Shown here in pieces: positions 1 to 8,122 of a stretch of 36,633 bases of DNA (its first letter is position 1; every line of letters starts with the position of its first letter). This DNA is from Aurantiacibacter xanthus. GTDB lineage: Bacteria > Pseudomonadota > Alphaproteobacteria > Sphingomonadales > Sphingomonadaceae. The stretch spans positions 1 through 36,633 of the forward strand of contig NZ_QXFM01000138.1 of assembly GCF_003584015.1 (NCBI RefSeq). The letters run 5' to 3'. The position numbers were made by a program, and so were the translations under genes. The notes below the pieces were generated by a model that was not told where the DNA came from, did not search any database, and was given only the letters and a program-made list of their open reading frames with translations.

Positions 1-1
1 A

Positions 2-442
2 CTGGTGCGTGCCGTGGTGGCGGTGGAGCCGCTTGGCCCGCCGTTCGCGGCGATCAGTGGCGCGCTGCCCTATGGCATCACCCATGCCCCGCTCAGCTTC
101 GACCCACCGCTCGCCGAGGGCGACACGCTGGCCAGCGCCGACCAGCCCTCGCCCGGCGAAGGTCTGGTCGCCTACAAGGTGCAGGCCGAACCCGCGCGCC
201 GCCTGCCCAACCTCGCGCAAATGCCGATTGTCGTCGTCACCGCCGAGGCGAGCTGGATGGCGGGCGACAACCACGCGATGGTCCACTTCCTCGCGCAGGC
301 CGGTTGCCGCGTCGAGCACCTCCGGCTCGAAGATCGCGGCATCCACGGCAATGGCCACGCGATGCAGCTCGAACGCAACAGCGACCAGATCGCGGCGCTG
401 CTTTCCGGCTGGATCGGCGAACAGGACTTGACAAATAGTTAG
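2..442 (+). CDS. alpha/beta hydrolase, C-terminal part (5' end outside window)
   Basis: This is an open frame from the left edge to a TAG at 440-442, about 146 residues and evidently the tail of a longer protein because the frame is open at base 2. The visible part has the end of an alpha/beta-hydrolase fold: a strand-like PIVVVTAEASW followed by DNHAMVHFLAQAG, then a RLED..I.GNGH.MQLERN segment in which the His of GNGH would be the catalytic His. The nucleophile Ser lies upstream of the window. It probably acts on an ester or related bond. The next gene, a PQQ dehydrogenase, starts 46 bp downstream on the same strand, so a common pathway is plausible, but a promoter or operator may lie between them. 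The family assignment is by recognition of the C-terminal pattern only. Confidence 0.7.
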   Translation: MVRAVVAVEPLGPPFAAISGALPYGITHAPLSFDPPLAEGDTLASADQPSPGEGLVAYKVQAEPARRLPNLAQMPIVVVTAEASWMAGDNHAMVHFLAQAGCRVEHLRLEDRGIHGNGHAMQLERNSDQIAALLSGWIGEQDLTNS

Positions 443-456
443 TTTTTGTAACTAAT
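428..456 (+). promoter_or_regulatory. candidate promoter/operator with a 6-bp inverted repeat
   Basis: TTGACA at 428-433 is followed 15 bases later by TAACTA (449-454), a possible but short-spaced -35/-10 pair. The same DNA contains an exact inverted repeat, TAGTTA (436-441), a 7-base spacer GTTTTTG, then TAACTA (449-454). A symmetric A/T-rich site overlapping a promoter just before a catabolic gene fits a winged-helix repressor operator; the layout resembles HxlR/MarR-type sites, but that is inference. It overlaps the stop codon of the upstream hydrolase. Confidence 0.35.
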
Positions 457-488
457 TGCCGGAGGACATAGTCAACCGGGATGGGGTA

Positions 489-2453
489 ATGCGGATTTTC
501 ATCAAGTCGCTGGTCACGGCAAGCCTGTTCGCCGGACTCGCGGCGGCGCAGGCGCAGGAGGCGCTCCCCGCGATTGCGCAGGAATATCCGCCCGGTGACT
601 GGCCGCTCTATGCCCGCGATCATTCGGGCCAGCGCTACGTTCCGCTCGATCAGATTTCGCGCGAGACGGTAGGCAAGCTGAAGCGCGCATGGGAATTCCG
701 CCTCCGTCCGCAAGGTGGCGGATCGATCATGGCGGGCACGGTGCCGGTGGTGATCGACGGGCGGATGTACCTGCCCACCGGCGATGCCGTGGTCGCGCTG
801 GAGGCCGACACCGGCCGCGAAATCTGGCGCCATCAGGTCGAGGGAGCGACAGTGCGCCGCTCCGTCACCTATTGGCCGGGCGACGCGACGCACGAGGCGC
901 GGCTGTTCTATTCGACCGGCAATGCGCTGGTCGCGATCAATGCCTCGGACGGGCAACTGGCAAAAGGCTTCGGCACCGATGGCGTGGCCCCGTTCGACGG
1001 GGCAAACTATTCCTACTCGCCGAGCATCTTCCGCGACACGCTGGTGATCGGCGCGCTCACGCCCGAGCTGGACAAGGGGCCGGATGGCGACACCCGCGCC
1101 TTCGATGCCGTGACAGGCGCGTTCAAATGGGCCTTCAACACGATCCCGCATCCGGGCGAATTCGGCCACGAGACCTGGCTCGACGATGGCTGGAAGGATC
1201 GCCCCGGCGCGAACATGTGGGTCTGGTACACCACCGCCGATATCGAGACCAACACGCTCTACATGACGCTCGGCAGCCCCGGCCAGAACTACTGGGGCGG
1301 CGACCGGCCGGGCGACAACCTGTTCGCCAATTCGCTGGTGGCGGTCGATATCGATACCGGCGCGTACAAGTGGCACTTTCAGGCGATCCACCACGAGCTG
1401 TGGGACTGGGACTTGCCCGCCCCGCCCGTGCTGGTCGACGTGGTCAAGGACGGCACGCCGATCAGGGCGCTGGCGCTCACCGGCAAGAACGGCCTGATGT
1501 ACATCCTCGACCGTAACACCGGCGAACCCGTCCACGGCGTGCGCGAGCAACTGGTGGCGCGCGGCGATGTGCCGGGCGAATGGTATTCCCCCACCCAGCC
1601 GATCCCGGTGAAGCCCGAGCCGCTCAATCGCATGTGGTGGAACCCGGAGGATGTCGTCACCGCCGAGGACACCAACGAGGAACACGCCGCCGCCTGCCGC
1701 GCTTTGCTGGATAGCTACGGCGGACAGTTCTTCAACGCGGGGCCCTTTACCCCGTTCTTCCTGCACAAGGAGGGCGATCCGCCGCGCGCCTCGATCAACA
1801 TGCCGCACAATGGCGGCTCGGTCTGGGGCGGCAGCGCGGCCGATCCCACCACCGGCTATGTCTATGTGAATATCAGCGAGGGCGGCTCGATCGGCTGGAT
1901 CGAGGAGCGCGACCCCAATGGCAACTACGGCAACGGCACACGCGGCTCGACCCAGCCCTATGACCGGGGCAGCCTGATCGGGCCCGGCGCCTATTCGGGC
2001 TTCAACGCCAGGTTCAAGGACGCAGAGGGGCGCGATGTGATGCTGCCCTGCATCCGCCCGCCATGGGGCCGGATGGTCGCGGTCGATGCCAACACCGGCG
2101 AAATCGCCTGGGCCACTCCGCTCGGCACCACCCCGCAGCTGGCCGAGGGCAAGCAGGATACCGGCGCGATGAACTGGATCGGCGGGGCCACCGTCACCGC
2201 CGGCGGGCTCGTCTTCATCGGCGCGACCAGCGACGGCGTGTTTCGCGCCTTCGACAGCCAGACCGGCGCCCTCGTGTGGAGCGAGCAGCTCGACTATGCC
2301 GCGCAGACCATCCCCATGAGCTATCTCGGCAAGGACGGGCGGCAATATCTCGCAGTGGTCGCCACCGGCAGAACCGCCGAACCGGTGCTTGACGCCAGCG
2401 GCGCCCCGGCCAATGCTGAACGGGTGATCGTCTGGGCGCTGCCCGATAACTAG
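489..2453 (+). CDS. secreted PQQ-dependent dehydrogenase 1 (glucose dehydrogenase-like branch)
   Basis: This 654-residue periplasmic quinoprotein oxidises an alcohol or aldose of unknown identity, passing electrons to a cytochrome or quinone. A signal peptide (about residues 1-21, ending AQA/QE) precedes an eight-bladed PQQ propeller. Blade signatures include DTGREIWRH, NTGEIAWATP and QTGALVWSEQ. The HHELWDWD motif (residues 301-308) matches the region of membrane glucose dehydrogenase that carries the catalytic Asp, and the Lys of the following TGKNGLMYILDR is conserved. DVPGEWYSPTQP is shared with copies 2 and 4, and the EEHAAAC...FFNAGPFTPF stretch closely matches copy 4, suggesting duplication. 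There is no cytochrome domain and no membrane anchor. An in-frame TTG lies at 456, but ATG 489 starts directly at the signal peptide and follows a GGGATGGGG stretch. The next gene starts 10 bp after the stop. Confidence 0.93.
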   Translation: MRIFIKSLVTASLFAGLAAAQAQEALPAIAQEYPPGDWPLYARDHSGQRYVPLDQISRETVGKLKRAWEFRLRPQGGGSIMAGTVPVVIDGRMYLPTGDAVVALEADTGREIWRHQVEGATVRRSVTYWPGDATHEARLFYSTGNALVAINASDGQLAKGFGTDGVAPFDGANYSYSPSIFRDTLVIGALTPELDKGPDGDTRAFDAVTGAFKWAFNTIPHPGEFGHETWLDDGWKDRPGANMWVWYTTADIETNTLYMTLGSPGQNYWGGDRPGDNLFANSLVAVDIDTGAYKWHFQAIHHELWDWDLPAPPVLVDVVKDGTPIRALALTGKNGLMYILDRNTGEPVHGVREQLVARGDVPGEWYSPTQPIPVKPEPLNRMWWNPEDVVTAEDTNEEHAAACRALLDSYGGQFFNAGPFTPFFLHKEGDPPRASINMPHNGGSVWGGSAADPTTGYVYVNISEGGSIGWIEERDPNGNYGNGTRGSTQPYDRGSLIGPGAYSGFNARFKDAEGRDVMLPCIRPPWGRMVAVDANTGEIAWATPLGTTPQLAEGKQDTGAMNWIGGATVTAGGLVFIGATSDGVFRAFDSQTGALVWSEQLDYAAQTIPMSYLGKDGRQYLAVVATGRTAEPVLDASGAPANAERVIVWALPDN

Positions 2454-2463
2454 GAGAGGACAA

Positions 2464-3435
2464 ATGCGCACAATCCTGCTGGGGGTCGCCACCCTCGCGC
2501 TGGCGGCAAGCCCTGCCGTGGCGCAAGTCACCACGCCCGAAGGCGCGGTGCTCGATACCGATCCCGATCTCGCCTACAAGCCCGGCGCGCTGAGCGAGGC
2601 GCAGCTGGAGGCGAACAACGCCGAACTGTTCACCGCCCAGGGCATGAACGTGTTCCGCCGCTTCCCGCGCGAACTGACCGAGCAGATGACGGCGTTCTAC
2701 ACCGGCGCACTGGCCTTGCACGCGCTGAACCCGATCCAGCTCACCAGCACGCAGCAGATGATCCTCACCGGGGTCGGCGCGATGCAGATCAAGCTTTCGG
2801 CGGGGCAACAGGGCGACCGGCTGTACAACCTCGCAGGCGGCTACAAGGGCGGCACGGGCATTCGCTTCCTGATGCTGCGCTATCCCGATGCGGACACGGT
2901 GCGCGAGCGGTTCGTGGCGGCAGGCTTCGCCGCGCCCGAGTTCGTCGAGCGGCCCGATGGCGCGAAACAGGCGCTGGTCAGCGATCCGGCGGGGCTCGAC
3001 ATCGTGCTGATCGCTGCGCCCGATGCGCTCGACCATTCCGACGATGGCGTCGGCGTGGGCATCCATGTCTCGAACATCGAGGAAAGCCGCGCATTCTATC
3101 GCGACTTCGTGGGGCTGGAAGAACTGCCTCCTTACGAGGCCCCCATCCTCGGCACCACGATCTACCCCTATGCCCACGGCGAGACCACGGTGCTGCTCTA
3201 CAAGATGGGCGACAACCTGCCCGCCGATACCGGCTCCTCGGGCATCCAGTATGTGGTGAGCGATGCGGCGCTGGTCGACGCGCGCGGCAAGCATCGCGGC
3301 ATTCCGGTGGAAACCCCGCTTAACCGGCTGACCGGCTTCGGGCTCACCACGGTCTGGCTCAACGATCCGGACGGAGTCACCAATTACTTCGCCCAGACCA
3401 GCGCCAGCACCCCGCCGATTACGCCCGCCAACTGA
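2464..3435 (+). CDS. secreted tandem VOC (glyoxalase-fold) protein
   Basis: The gene encodes 323 residues with a clear signal peptide (residues 1-20, ending PAVA/Q). Two vicinal-oxygen-chelate-like modules follow. The first spans about 45-185 and is degenerate; the second spans about 190-315, with GVGIHVSNIEESRAFYRDFVG, a TTVLLYK strand and the terminal LNDPDGVTNYF that is typical of glyoxalase/bleomycin-resistance proteins. VOC proteins use a metal to act on C-C or C-O bonds in dioxygenases, isomerases and epimerases. An exported member is unusual, because most are cytoplasmic. It is preceded by an AGGAGAGGA ribosome site at the end of the PQQ dehydrogenase gene (10 bp away), so the two are almost certainly co-transcribed and probably act on the same substrate. 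The reaction cannot be named from sequence. Confidence 0.85.
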   Translation: MRTILLGVATLALAASPAVAQVTTPEGAVLDTDPDLAYKPGALSEAQLEANNAELFTAQGMNVFRRFPRELTEQMTAFYTGALALHALNPIQLTSTQQMILTGVGAMQIKLSAGQQGDRLYNLAGGYKGGTGIRFLMLRYPDADTVRERFVAAGFAAPEFVERPDGAKQALVSDPAGLDIVLIAAPDALDHSDDGVGVGIHVSNIEESRAFYRDFVGLEELPPYEAPILGTTIYPYAHGETTVLLYKMGDNLPADTGSSGIQYVVSDAALVDARGKHRGIPVETPLNRLTGFGLTTVWLNDPDGVTNYFAQTSASTPPITPAN

Positions 3436-3442
3436 ACAGCGA

Positions 3443-3476
3443 AAGGGCCGGAAAAGCCAACTGCTTTCCGGCCCTT
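3443..3476. terminator. bidirectional hairpin terminator
   Basis: A perfect 12-bp inverted repeat, AAGGGCCGGAAA (3443-3454) and TTTCCGGCCCTT (3465-3476), has a 10-base loop. It lies between two convergent genes, the VOC gene ending at 3435 and the cytochrome c gene ending at 3503, so it probably serves both strands. Confidence 0.8.
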
Positions 3477-3502
3477 CGGTCAGCGGATCGGGCGTGCGGT
3501 GC

Positions 3503-3898
3503 TTACTTCTTGACCTGCATGATATAGGTCGCGAGCTGCTCGATCTGGGCTTCATCGATCATCCCGCCAAAGCTCGGCATGGCACCCTGGCCGTTGCTGA
3601 CCATGGTCACGATGTAGTCCTTGTCGATCCCCTCGTTGCCGTCGAACTCGGGGCCGATGTGGCCGGTGCCGCCAGCTTCGGCCAGCGCATGGCACGCGCC
3701 GCAGCTGAACTGGCTGAACAGCGCCTTGCTCTCGGCCATCTGCGCCTCGGTCAGCGGGGCCTCGGCAGCCGCCGGAGCGGCAGGCTCTTCAGCAGGCATG
3801 GCCAACGCGCTGATGGCGGGCACGGCCAGCGCCCCGAGCCCGATCGCCGCGATGCCGGCACGGGTCCATTTGCCAAGTGCGGTCGTCTCGAAAGCCAT
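3503..3898 (-). CDS. class I cytochrome c, exported
   Basis: This is a 131-residue small c-type cytochrome. An N-terminal hydrophobic segment (residues 14-33) could be a signal peptide or an uncleaved anchor, followed by an Ala/Pro/Glu-rich linker (36-48). The haem site is CGACH (Cys66, Cys69, His70), and Met107 in GAMPSFGG is the expected axial ligand. The closing helix is DEAQIEQLATYIMQV. It probably accepts electrons from the PQQ dehydrogenases nearby and passes them to a terminal oxidase. A GTG at 3916 is in frame, but ATG 3898 is preceded by GGAAGGA at good spacing and is preferred. It is transcribed divergently from the 4083 gene and ends against the terminator at 3443-3476. Confidence 0.9.
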   Translation of the reverse strand: MAFETTALGKWTRAGIAAIGLGALAVPAISALAMPAEEPAAPAAAEAPLTEAQMAESKALFSQFSCGACHALAEAGGTGHIGPEFDGNEGIDKDYIVTMVSNGQGAMPSFGGMIDEAQIEQLATYIMQVKK

Positions 3899-4027
3899 TC
3901 CAAAAAATCCTTCCACTATGTAATTATCGAGCCAGAAAATATTCCCGACTTCTTGTCGACCTTGCTATGGACAGCCCAAGCTTTACGACAGATTTACGCA
4001 AGGGCGCTTGACGCGAAAAAACAGACT

Positions 4028-4034
4028 TTGTCAA
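4028..4034. promoter_or_regulatory. TTGTCAA palindromic-core site in a divergent gene-start region
   Basis: The 184-bp gap between the two divergent cytochrome genes (3899-4082) is A/T-rich and holds TTTGTCAA. The same core, TTGWCAA, recurs at 428-434, 5989-5995, 15847-15853 and 18802-18808, always just upstream of genes of this block. It may be a regulator half-site or, on the minus strand, a -35 element (TTGACA) for the cytochrome c gene. No good -10 was identified. Confidence 0.25.
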
Positions 4035-4082
4035 CAAAACCTGTCAGCTTGGCGGCAGTCTGAGAGAATACGAGAGGTTGCT

Positions 4083-4595
4083 ATGATCAAATTCCTGCCC
4101 TTGCGCGCAAGCCGAATCGCCCTTCTCCCGCTGCTGACACTGGCGGCTTGCAGCAGCGAGCCCGAAGCAGCCGATCTGCCGTACGGCACCGTGCAGCAGA
4201 TGATGGCGAACGAAGTGCAGCCGACGACCGACATTTACTGGGGCGCGGTGCGGTTCGAAAGCCGGCTCGAACCCGATGGGTCGGTGGTCGAGGAGGAGTT
4301 CGAACCCAGGACCGATGCGGACTGGGCCAAGCTCGTGGAGGCAGCGCGCAAGCTGCAAGGGTTCGCGAGGGATTTGCAGAGCGAAGGCTATGCCAAGGGC
4401 CGCGGCGACGACTGGCCGGTCTTTGCCAATGCGCTCGAAGAGGTATCGAAGAAGGCCGAACAGGCTGCACTCGATCAGGACCCCGATGCCGTGTTCGAGG
4501 TGGGCGGCACCGTCTACAACGTGTGCTCGGCCTGCCATCAGATGTACCCGCCCGCCCAGCTGGAAGCGGCTACTGGCGATGCCCGGAGCACCTGA
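4083..4595 (+). CDS. lipoprotein cytochrome c'/c556-like
   Basis: The gene encodes 170 residues. A lipobox LAAC (Cys23) after a basic and hydrophobic leader predicts a membrane-anchored lipoprotein. The single haem site, CSACH (Cys148, Cys151, His152), lies near the C-terminus after predicted helices, as in the four-helix cytochrome c'/c556 group, unlike class I cytochromes. There is no obvious Met ligand pattern of the class I type. A GAGAGG ribosome site precedes the ATG. The gene overlaps the HupE-like gene by 17 bp, so it belongs to the operon 4083-5948. A role in electron transfer or gas/metal sensing at the membrane is possible; the specific partner is unknown. Confidence 0.82.
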   Translation: MIKFLPLRASRIALLPLLTLAACSSEPEAADLPYGTVQQMMANEVQPTTDIYWGAVRFESRLEPDGSVVEEEFEPRTDADWAKLVEAARKLQGFARDLQSEGYAKGRGDDWPVFANALEEVSKKAEQAALDQDPDAVFEVGGTVYNVCSACHQMYPPAQLEAATGDARST

Positions 4596-5289
4596 CAAAC
4601 CCTCTGCCGCGCCGCTGGCCGCGATGGCGGTGCTCGCGCTTGTCGCACTGACGCTGGCCGCGCCCGCGCTGGCGCATGACGTGGCGGAAGGGGACAAGGC
4701 CTTCGTCCAGTCGATCGACGGGGCGGCGCCATTGCCGTTCCTCTATCTCGGCGCCAAGCACATGGTGACGGGATACGATCACATCGCCTTCCTTGTCGGC
4801 GTGGTGTTCTTCCTGCGCCGGCTGAAGGACGTGGTGCTCTATGTGTCGATGTTCACCATCGGCCATTCGCTCACCCTGCTGGGCGGCGTGCTGCTGGGAA
4901 TCGGCGGCAATGCCCATATCATCGATGCCATCATCGGGCTCTCGGTGGTTTACAAGGGCGTCGAGAACCTCGGCGGCTTCGCCCGGCTGGGCCTGAACTT
5001 CGATACCCGCATCGTTGTTCTCGTGTTCGGGCTGTTCCACGGACTGGGCCTCGCGACCAAGGTGATGGACCTCGACATGTCCTCCAATGGCCTGCTTATC
5101 AACCTGATATCATTCAATATCGGGGTCGAGCTAGGGCAGGTTCTCGTACTCACTTTCGTGGTTCTGCTGCTCGGCGCATGGCGCGACCGGGCGAGCTTCG
5201 CCACCTTCGCCAGGGTCGCCAACGTGGCGCTGATCTGCGTCGGCCTCCTGCTCACTTTCGTACAATTATCAGGATATTTTGCATCATGA
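4579..5289 (+). CDS. HupE/UreJ-like integral membrane protein
   Basis: The gene encodes 236 residues. After a signal-like hydrophobic stretch (16-32, followed by His33) there are about six membrane spans. Family signatures are visible: YDHIAF (residues 66-71), GHSLTLL (95-101), FGLFHGLG (150-157) and FNIGVELGQ (179-187). The conserved His and Glu side chains inside the membrane are those associated with Ni/Co transport in the HupE/UreJ family. HupE proteins import nickel or cobalt for metalloenzymes, but no hydrogenase or urease is present here, so the metal and purpose are open. ATG 4579 overlaps the previous gene by 17 bp; ATG 4624 is a possible shorter start. The stop overlaps the next start (ATGA at 5286-5289). 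Confidence 0.82.
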   Translation: MPGAPDKPSAAPLAAMAVLALVALTLAAPALAHDVAEGDKAFVQSIDGAAPLPFLYLGAKHMVTGYDHIAFLVGVVFFLRRLKDVVLYVSMFTIGHSLTLLGGVLLGIGGNAHIIDAIIGLSVVYKGVENLGGFARLGLNFDTRIVVLVFGLFHGLGLATKVMDLDMSSNGLLINLISFNIGVELGQVLVLTFVVLLLGAWRDRASFATFARVANVALICVGLLLTFVQLSGYFAS

Positions 5290-5948
5290 CCCAGACCGCC
5301 ACCAAGTCGAAACTCCCCCTGATCGTTGGAGGCCTCGTGGTGCTTGCCGGTGCTGTCACGGTGCTGTTCGTGCTGCCCGCCGAGACCGGCTACGATCCCA
5401 CCGGCGTGGGTGCCAAGCTGGGCCTGACCGAGATCGCCGATCCGCTCGGCGAGGAAACCGTGCGCGGCAACGAGCGGATGGCCAGGCAGGAGGTGCTGGT
5501 CCTGTCCGACAGCGCGCCTGCCCCGATCGCCGGCGTGACCGACGTATGGGAATACGAACTCGCCCCGTTCGAATCGGTCGAGTTCAAGTACACGATCCCC
5601 GAAGGCGCCAAGGTCGCCTTCCGCTGGTCCGGTACGGGCGAACTGCACTACGACATGCATGCCCACCCGTTCGAGGGCGGCACCGAGATGACCGAGAGCT
5701 ATGGCATCGGCGATGCGCACGAAATGCAGGGCATCTACATCCCCGCGTTTACCGGCATCCATGGCTGGTACTGGCAGAACCGTTCGATGGACAATGTCAC
5801 CGTGCGGCTTGAGGCCAGCGGCGGAATGACAAACTCAACTATCTACGCCGCCAATGCCGAGATCGACCGCCCGCTCGCAGGCGCAGAAGCCGGCCCCGAG
5901 GGCACCGTCGCCGGGCACGAAATGCGCACCGAAGACAGCGGGGAATAA
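5286..5948 (+). CDS. single-span membrane-anchored protein (HupE partner, 'transmembrane anchor' family)
   Basis: The gene encodes 220 residues. A short basic N-terminus is followed by one membrane span (about 10-30). The sequence just after it, PAETGYDPTGVGAKLGLTE, is a signature I associate with proteins annotated as 'transmembrane anchor protein' that accompany HupE-like genes. The rest is periplasmic and rich in His, Met and aromatic residues (HYDMHAHPF, GDAHEMQG, IHGWYWQN), which would suit metal or haem binding; that is inference. Translation is coupled to the HupE-like gene by an ATGA overlap. No enzyme motif was recognised. Confidence 0.7.
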   Translation: MTQTATKSKLPLIVGGLVVLAGAVTVLFVLPAETGYDPTGVGAKLGLTEIADPLGEETVRGNERMARQEVLVLSDSAPAPIAGVTDVWEYELAPFESVEFKYTIPEGAKVAFRWSGTGELHYDMHAHPFEGGTEMTESYGIGDAHEMQGIYIPAFTGIHGWYWQNRSMDNVTVRLEASGGMTNSTIYAANAEIDRPLAGAEAGPEGTVAGHEMRTEDSGE

Positions 5949-6045
5949 GCCCCCCGCGATCCCTGCCGGCACGCCACTATTTCGGATTTTGTCAAACTCG
6001 ATACCTTTTTGCCCCTTGTTGAATGCCCTGTGAAGAGGCTAGGCA

Positions 6046-6067
6046 GCTTTCGGGATCAGCCGAAAGC
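6046..6067 (+). other. hairpin in the leader of PQQ dehydrogenase 2
   Basis: GCTTTCGG (6046-6053), a 6-base loop GATCAG, and CCGAAAGC (6060-6067) form a perfect 8-bp inverted repeat 33 bp before ATG 6100. No T-run follows, so it is more likely a leader stem or operator than a terminator. The rest of the 151-bp gap is A/T-rich around TTTGTCAAA (5988-5996), a candidate regulatory site. Confidence 0.5.
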
Positions 6068-6099
6068 GGCTGCACACAGGTGTGGGAGCAGGATTGAGT

Positions 6100-8052
6100 A
6101 TGGCAACCGAAACGAAGCCGGCATGGGGTCGCAAGCTGGGTCTGCTGGTGGGCGCGTCGCTCGCGCTGGCACTCGGCGCCTGTTCGACGGTCTCCTCCGA
6201 AGGCGCTGGCCACGTCGCGCCCTCGCTGGCGAACGTCGAGTGGGACGCCTATCTCGGCGGCCAGGATTCGGCGCAATACTCCCCGCTTGACCAAGTCAAT
6301 CGCAGCAATGTGAGCCAGCTCCAGGTCGCGTGGGAATTCCCCACCGGCGAAGGCCAGCCGCCGCGCTTCAACCCGATCGTGGCGGGCGGACGGATGATCG
6401 TACTCGCGGGCGACGGCAATCTCGTCGCGCTCGACCCCGCCACGGGCACCGAGCTGTGGCGCTCGAACATCGAGGGCCGCATCGGCGCGCGCGGCATCAC
6501 CTACTGGGCCAGCGCCGACGGCACCGAAGAGCGGCTGATGGTCGAAAACGATGGCCGCCTGCGCGCCATCAACGCCAAGACGGGCGAATTCTTCGCCGAC
6601 TTCGGCACCGATGGCGGCGTGGACCTGCGCGGCATCCTCCGGCCTGATGGCACCGCCCCCAACGGCCCGCTGATGAACGACAATCCGGGGCGCATCTACA
6701 AGGATACCTTCATCGTCCCCCTGCCCGCCGGGCATTATGACTACGCCTCCTCACCCGCCGACATCGGCGCCTATGACGTGCGCACCGGCGCGCTGAAATG
6801 GGTGTTCCACGTGGTCCCGCGCGAAGGCGAATTCGGCTCGGACACCTGGCCTGCGGCGGATCGCGAGAAGTTCGGCGGTATTCACAACTGGTCGGAATTC
6901 ACGATCGATGAGGAAACGGGCATCGCCTATATCCCCACCGGCACCGCGCGTTACGACTTCTACGGCGGCAACCGGCCCGGCGATAACCTGTTCGCCAACT
7001 CGGTGCTGGCGCTGAATGCCGAAACCGGCGAGCGCGTCTGCCACTTCCAGACCGTCCACCACGACCTGTGGGACTACGACCTGCCGACCGCACCCAAGCT
7101 GATGACCATCCGCCACGATGGCAAGGATGTGCCGGTCGTCATCCAGCCCAGCAAGCAGGGCTTCCTGTTCGTGCTCGACCGGCGCGACTGCACGCCCGTC
7201 TGGCCGATCGAGGAGGTCGCCGTGCCGCAGTCGGACGTGCCGGGCGAACACAGCTCGCCGACCCAGCCGGTGCCGACCTGGCCCGAGCGGTTCGGGCGCG
7301 ATCACTTCGATGCCACGATGATCAATCCCTATATCCCCGAGGCGGATCAGGCCAAGGTGCGCGAACAGCTCGCCACCGCGCGCAACGATGGGTTGTTCAC
7401 CCCGCCGAGCCTGGGCACCGGGTCGGTCTCAATGCCGGGCCACAACGGCGGCACCAACTGGGGCGGCGTGGCCAGCGATCCGGTGAGGAAGCGCGTCTAT
7501 GTCGTCAGCCGCGAGCTGCCGCTGCTACTCAACCTGCTGCCCGACAAGCGCGAAAGCGCGCTGGCCGCCATGCCCAACCACGGCGACCCCGATGTGATGC
7601 CCTATCGCTGGCCGACCAACTTCTGGTTGCAGTCGAACGGCATGGTGCCGATCGAACCGCCGTTCTCGCTGCTCACCGCCTATGACATGACCACGGGCGA
7701 GAAGCTTTACGAGGTGCCCAACGGCGAGATCCTCACGCTGGAGGAGAAGGGCATTACCGGCGTCGGTGCGCAGGCTCCGCGTGGCGGGCCGGTGGCGACG
7801 GCGGGCGGGCTGATCTTCGTCGGCACCGCGACCGACCGCGCCTTCCGCGCCCGCGATGCCGATACCGGCGAAGTCCTGTGGGAATACCGCTTCGATGCCG
7901 CGACCGAGGGCGTGCCCGCAATCTACTCGCTGAACGGACGGCAATATATCACCGTGCCGGTGGGCGGCGTGGGCCACTTCGCGGGCGGCCTCGGCCTGCC
8001 CGAGCCGGGGCCGAGCAAGTACGTGACCTTCGCTCTGCCGGAGGGTCAGTAA
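6100..8052 (+). CDS. lipoprotein PQQ-dependent dehydrogenase 2 (glucose dehydrogenase-like branch)
   Basis: This is a 650-residue quinoprotein. A lipobox LGAC at about residue 28 after a hydrophobic segment predicts lipid anchoring, unlike copies 1 and 4, which have cleavable signal peptides. The PQQ propeller includes DPATGTELWRS, HHDLWDYD (residues 320-327, catalytic-Asp region), the Lys-bearing PSKQGFLFVLDR and DVPGEHSSPTQP. The C-terminal blades carry ATAGGLIFVGTATDRAFRA and DTGEVLWEYR. It is longer in the middle than copy 1 (an LLNLLPDKRES insert). It most likely oxidises a sugar- or alcohol-type substrate at the outer face of a membrane. ATG 6100 is preferred over GTG 6082 because GGAGCAGGA precedes it. 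It is the first gene of a run of five plus-strand genes (6100-14367) ending at the 14374 terminator. Confidence 0.92.
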   Translation: MATETKPAWGRKLGLLVGASLALALGACSTVSSEGAGHVAPSLANVEWDAYLGGQDSAQYSPLDQVNRSNVSQLQVAWEFPTGEGQPPRFNPIVAGGRMIVLAGDGNLVALDPATGTELWRSNIEGRIGARGITYWASADGTEERLMVENDGRLRAINAKTGEFFADFGTDGGVDLRGILRPDGTAPNGPLMNDNPGRIYKDTFIVPLPAGHYDYASSPADIGAYDVRTGALKWVFHVVPREGEFGSDTWPAADREKFGGIHNWSEFTIDEETGIAYIPTGTARYDFYGGNRPGDNLFANSVLALNAETGERVCHFQTVHHDLWDYDLPTAPKLMTIRHDGKDVPVVIQPSKQGFLFVLDRRDCTPVWPIEEVAVPQSDVPGEHSSPTQPVPTWPERFGRDHFDATMINPYIPEADQAKVREQLATARNDGLFTPPSLGTGSVSMPGHNGGTNWGGVASDPVRKRVYVVSRELPLLLNLLPDKRESALAAMPNHGDPDVMPYRWPTNFWLQSNGMVPIEPPFSLLTAYDMTTGEKLYEVPNGEILTLEEKGITGVGAQAPRGGPVATAGGLIFVGTATDRAFRARDADTGEVLWEYRFDAATEGVPAIYSLNGRQYITVPVGGVGHFAGGLGLPEPGPSKYVTFALPEGQ

Positions 8053-8068
8053 CGGTGACGCGCGGCGT

Positions 8069-8098
8069 GCCGCTGCCGCGTCCAGCGCAGGCAGCGGC
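8069..8098 (+). other. intercistronic hairpin
   Basis: GCCGCTGCC (8069-8077) and GGCAGCGGC (8090-8098) are perfect 9-bp arms around a 12-base loop that can add a GCG/CGC pair with one bulged A. It lies between PQQ dehydrogenase 2 and the next gene, with no T-run. It may stabilise or trim the mRNA. Confidence 0.5.
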
Positions 8099-8122
8099 GC
8101 GCACCAATGGGGGAGAGACGCA

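Noticed and set aside
237-2534. A 765-codon open frame on the minus strand opposite PQQ dehydrogenase 1
   Set aside because: The product is Arg/Gly/His/Val-rich without domain features; the plus-strand gene has a signal peptide and complete propeller motifs. Long antisense frames are usual in DNA this GC-rich.
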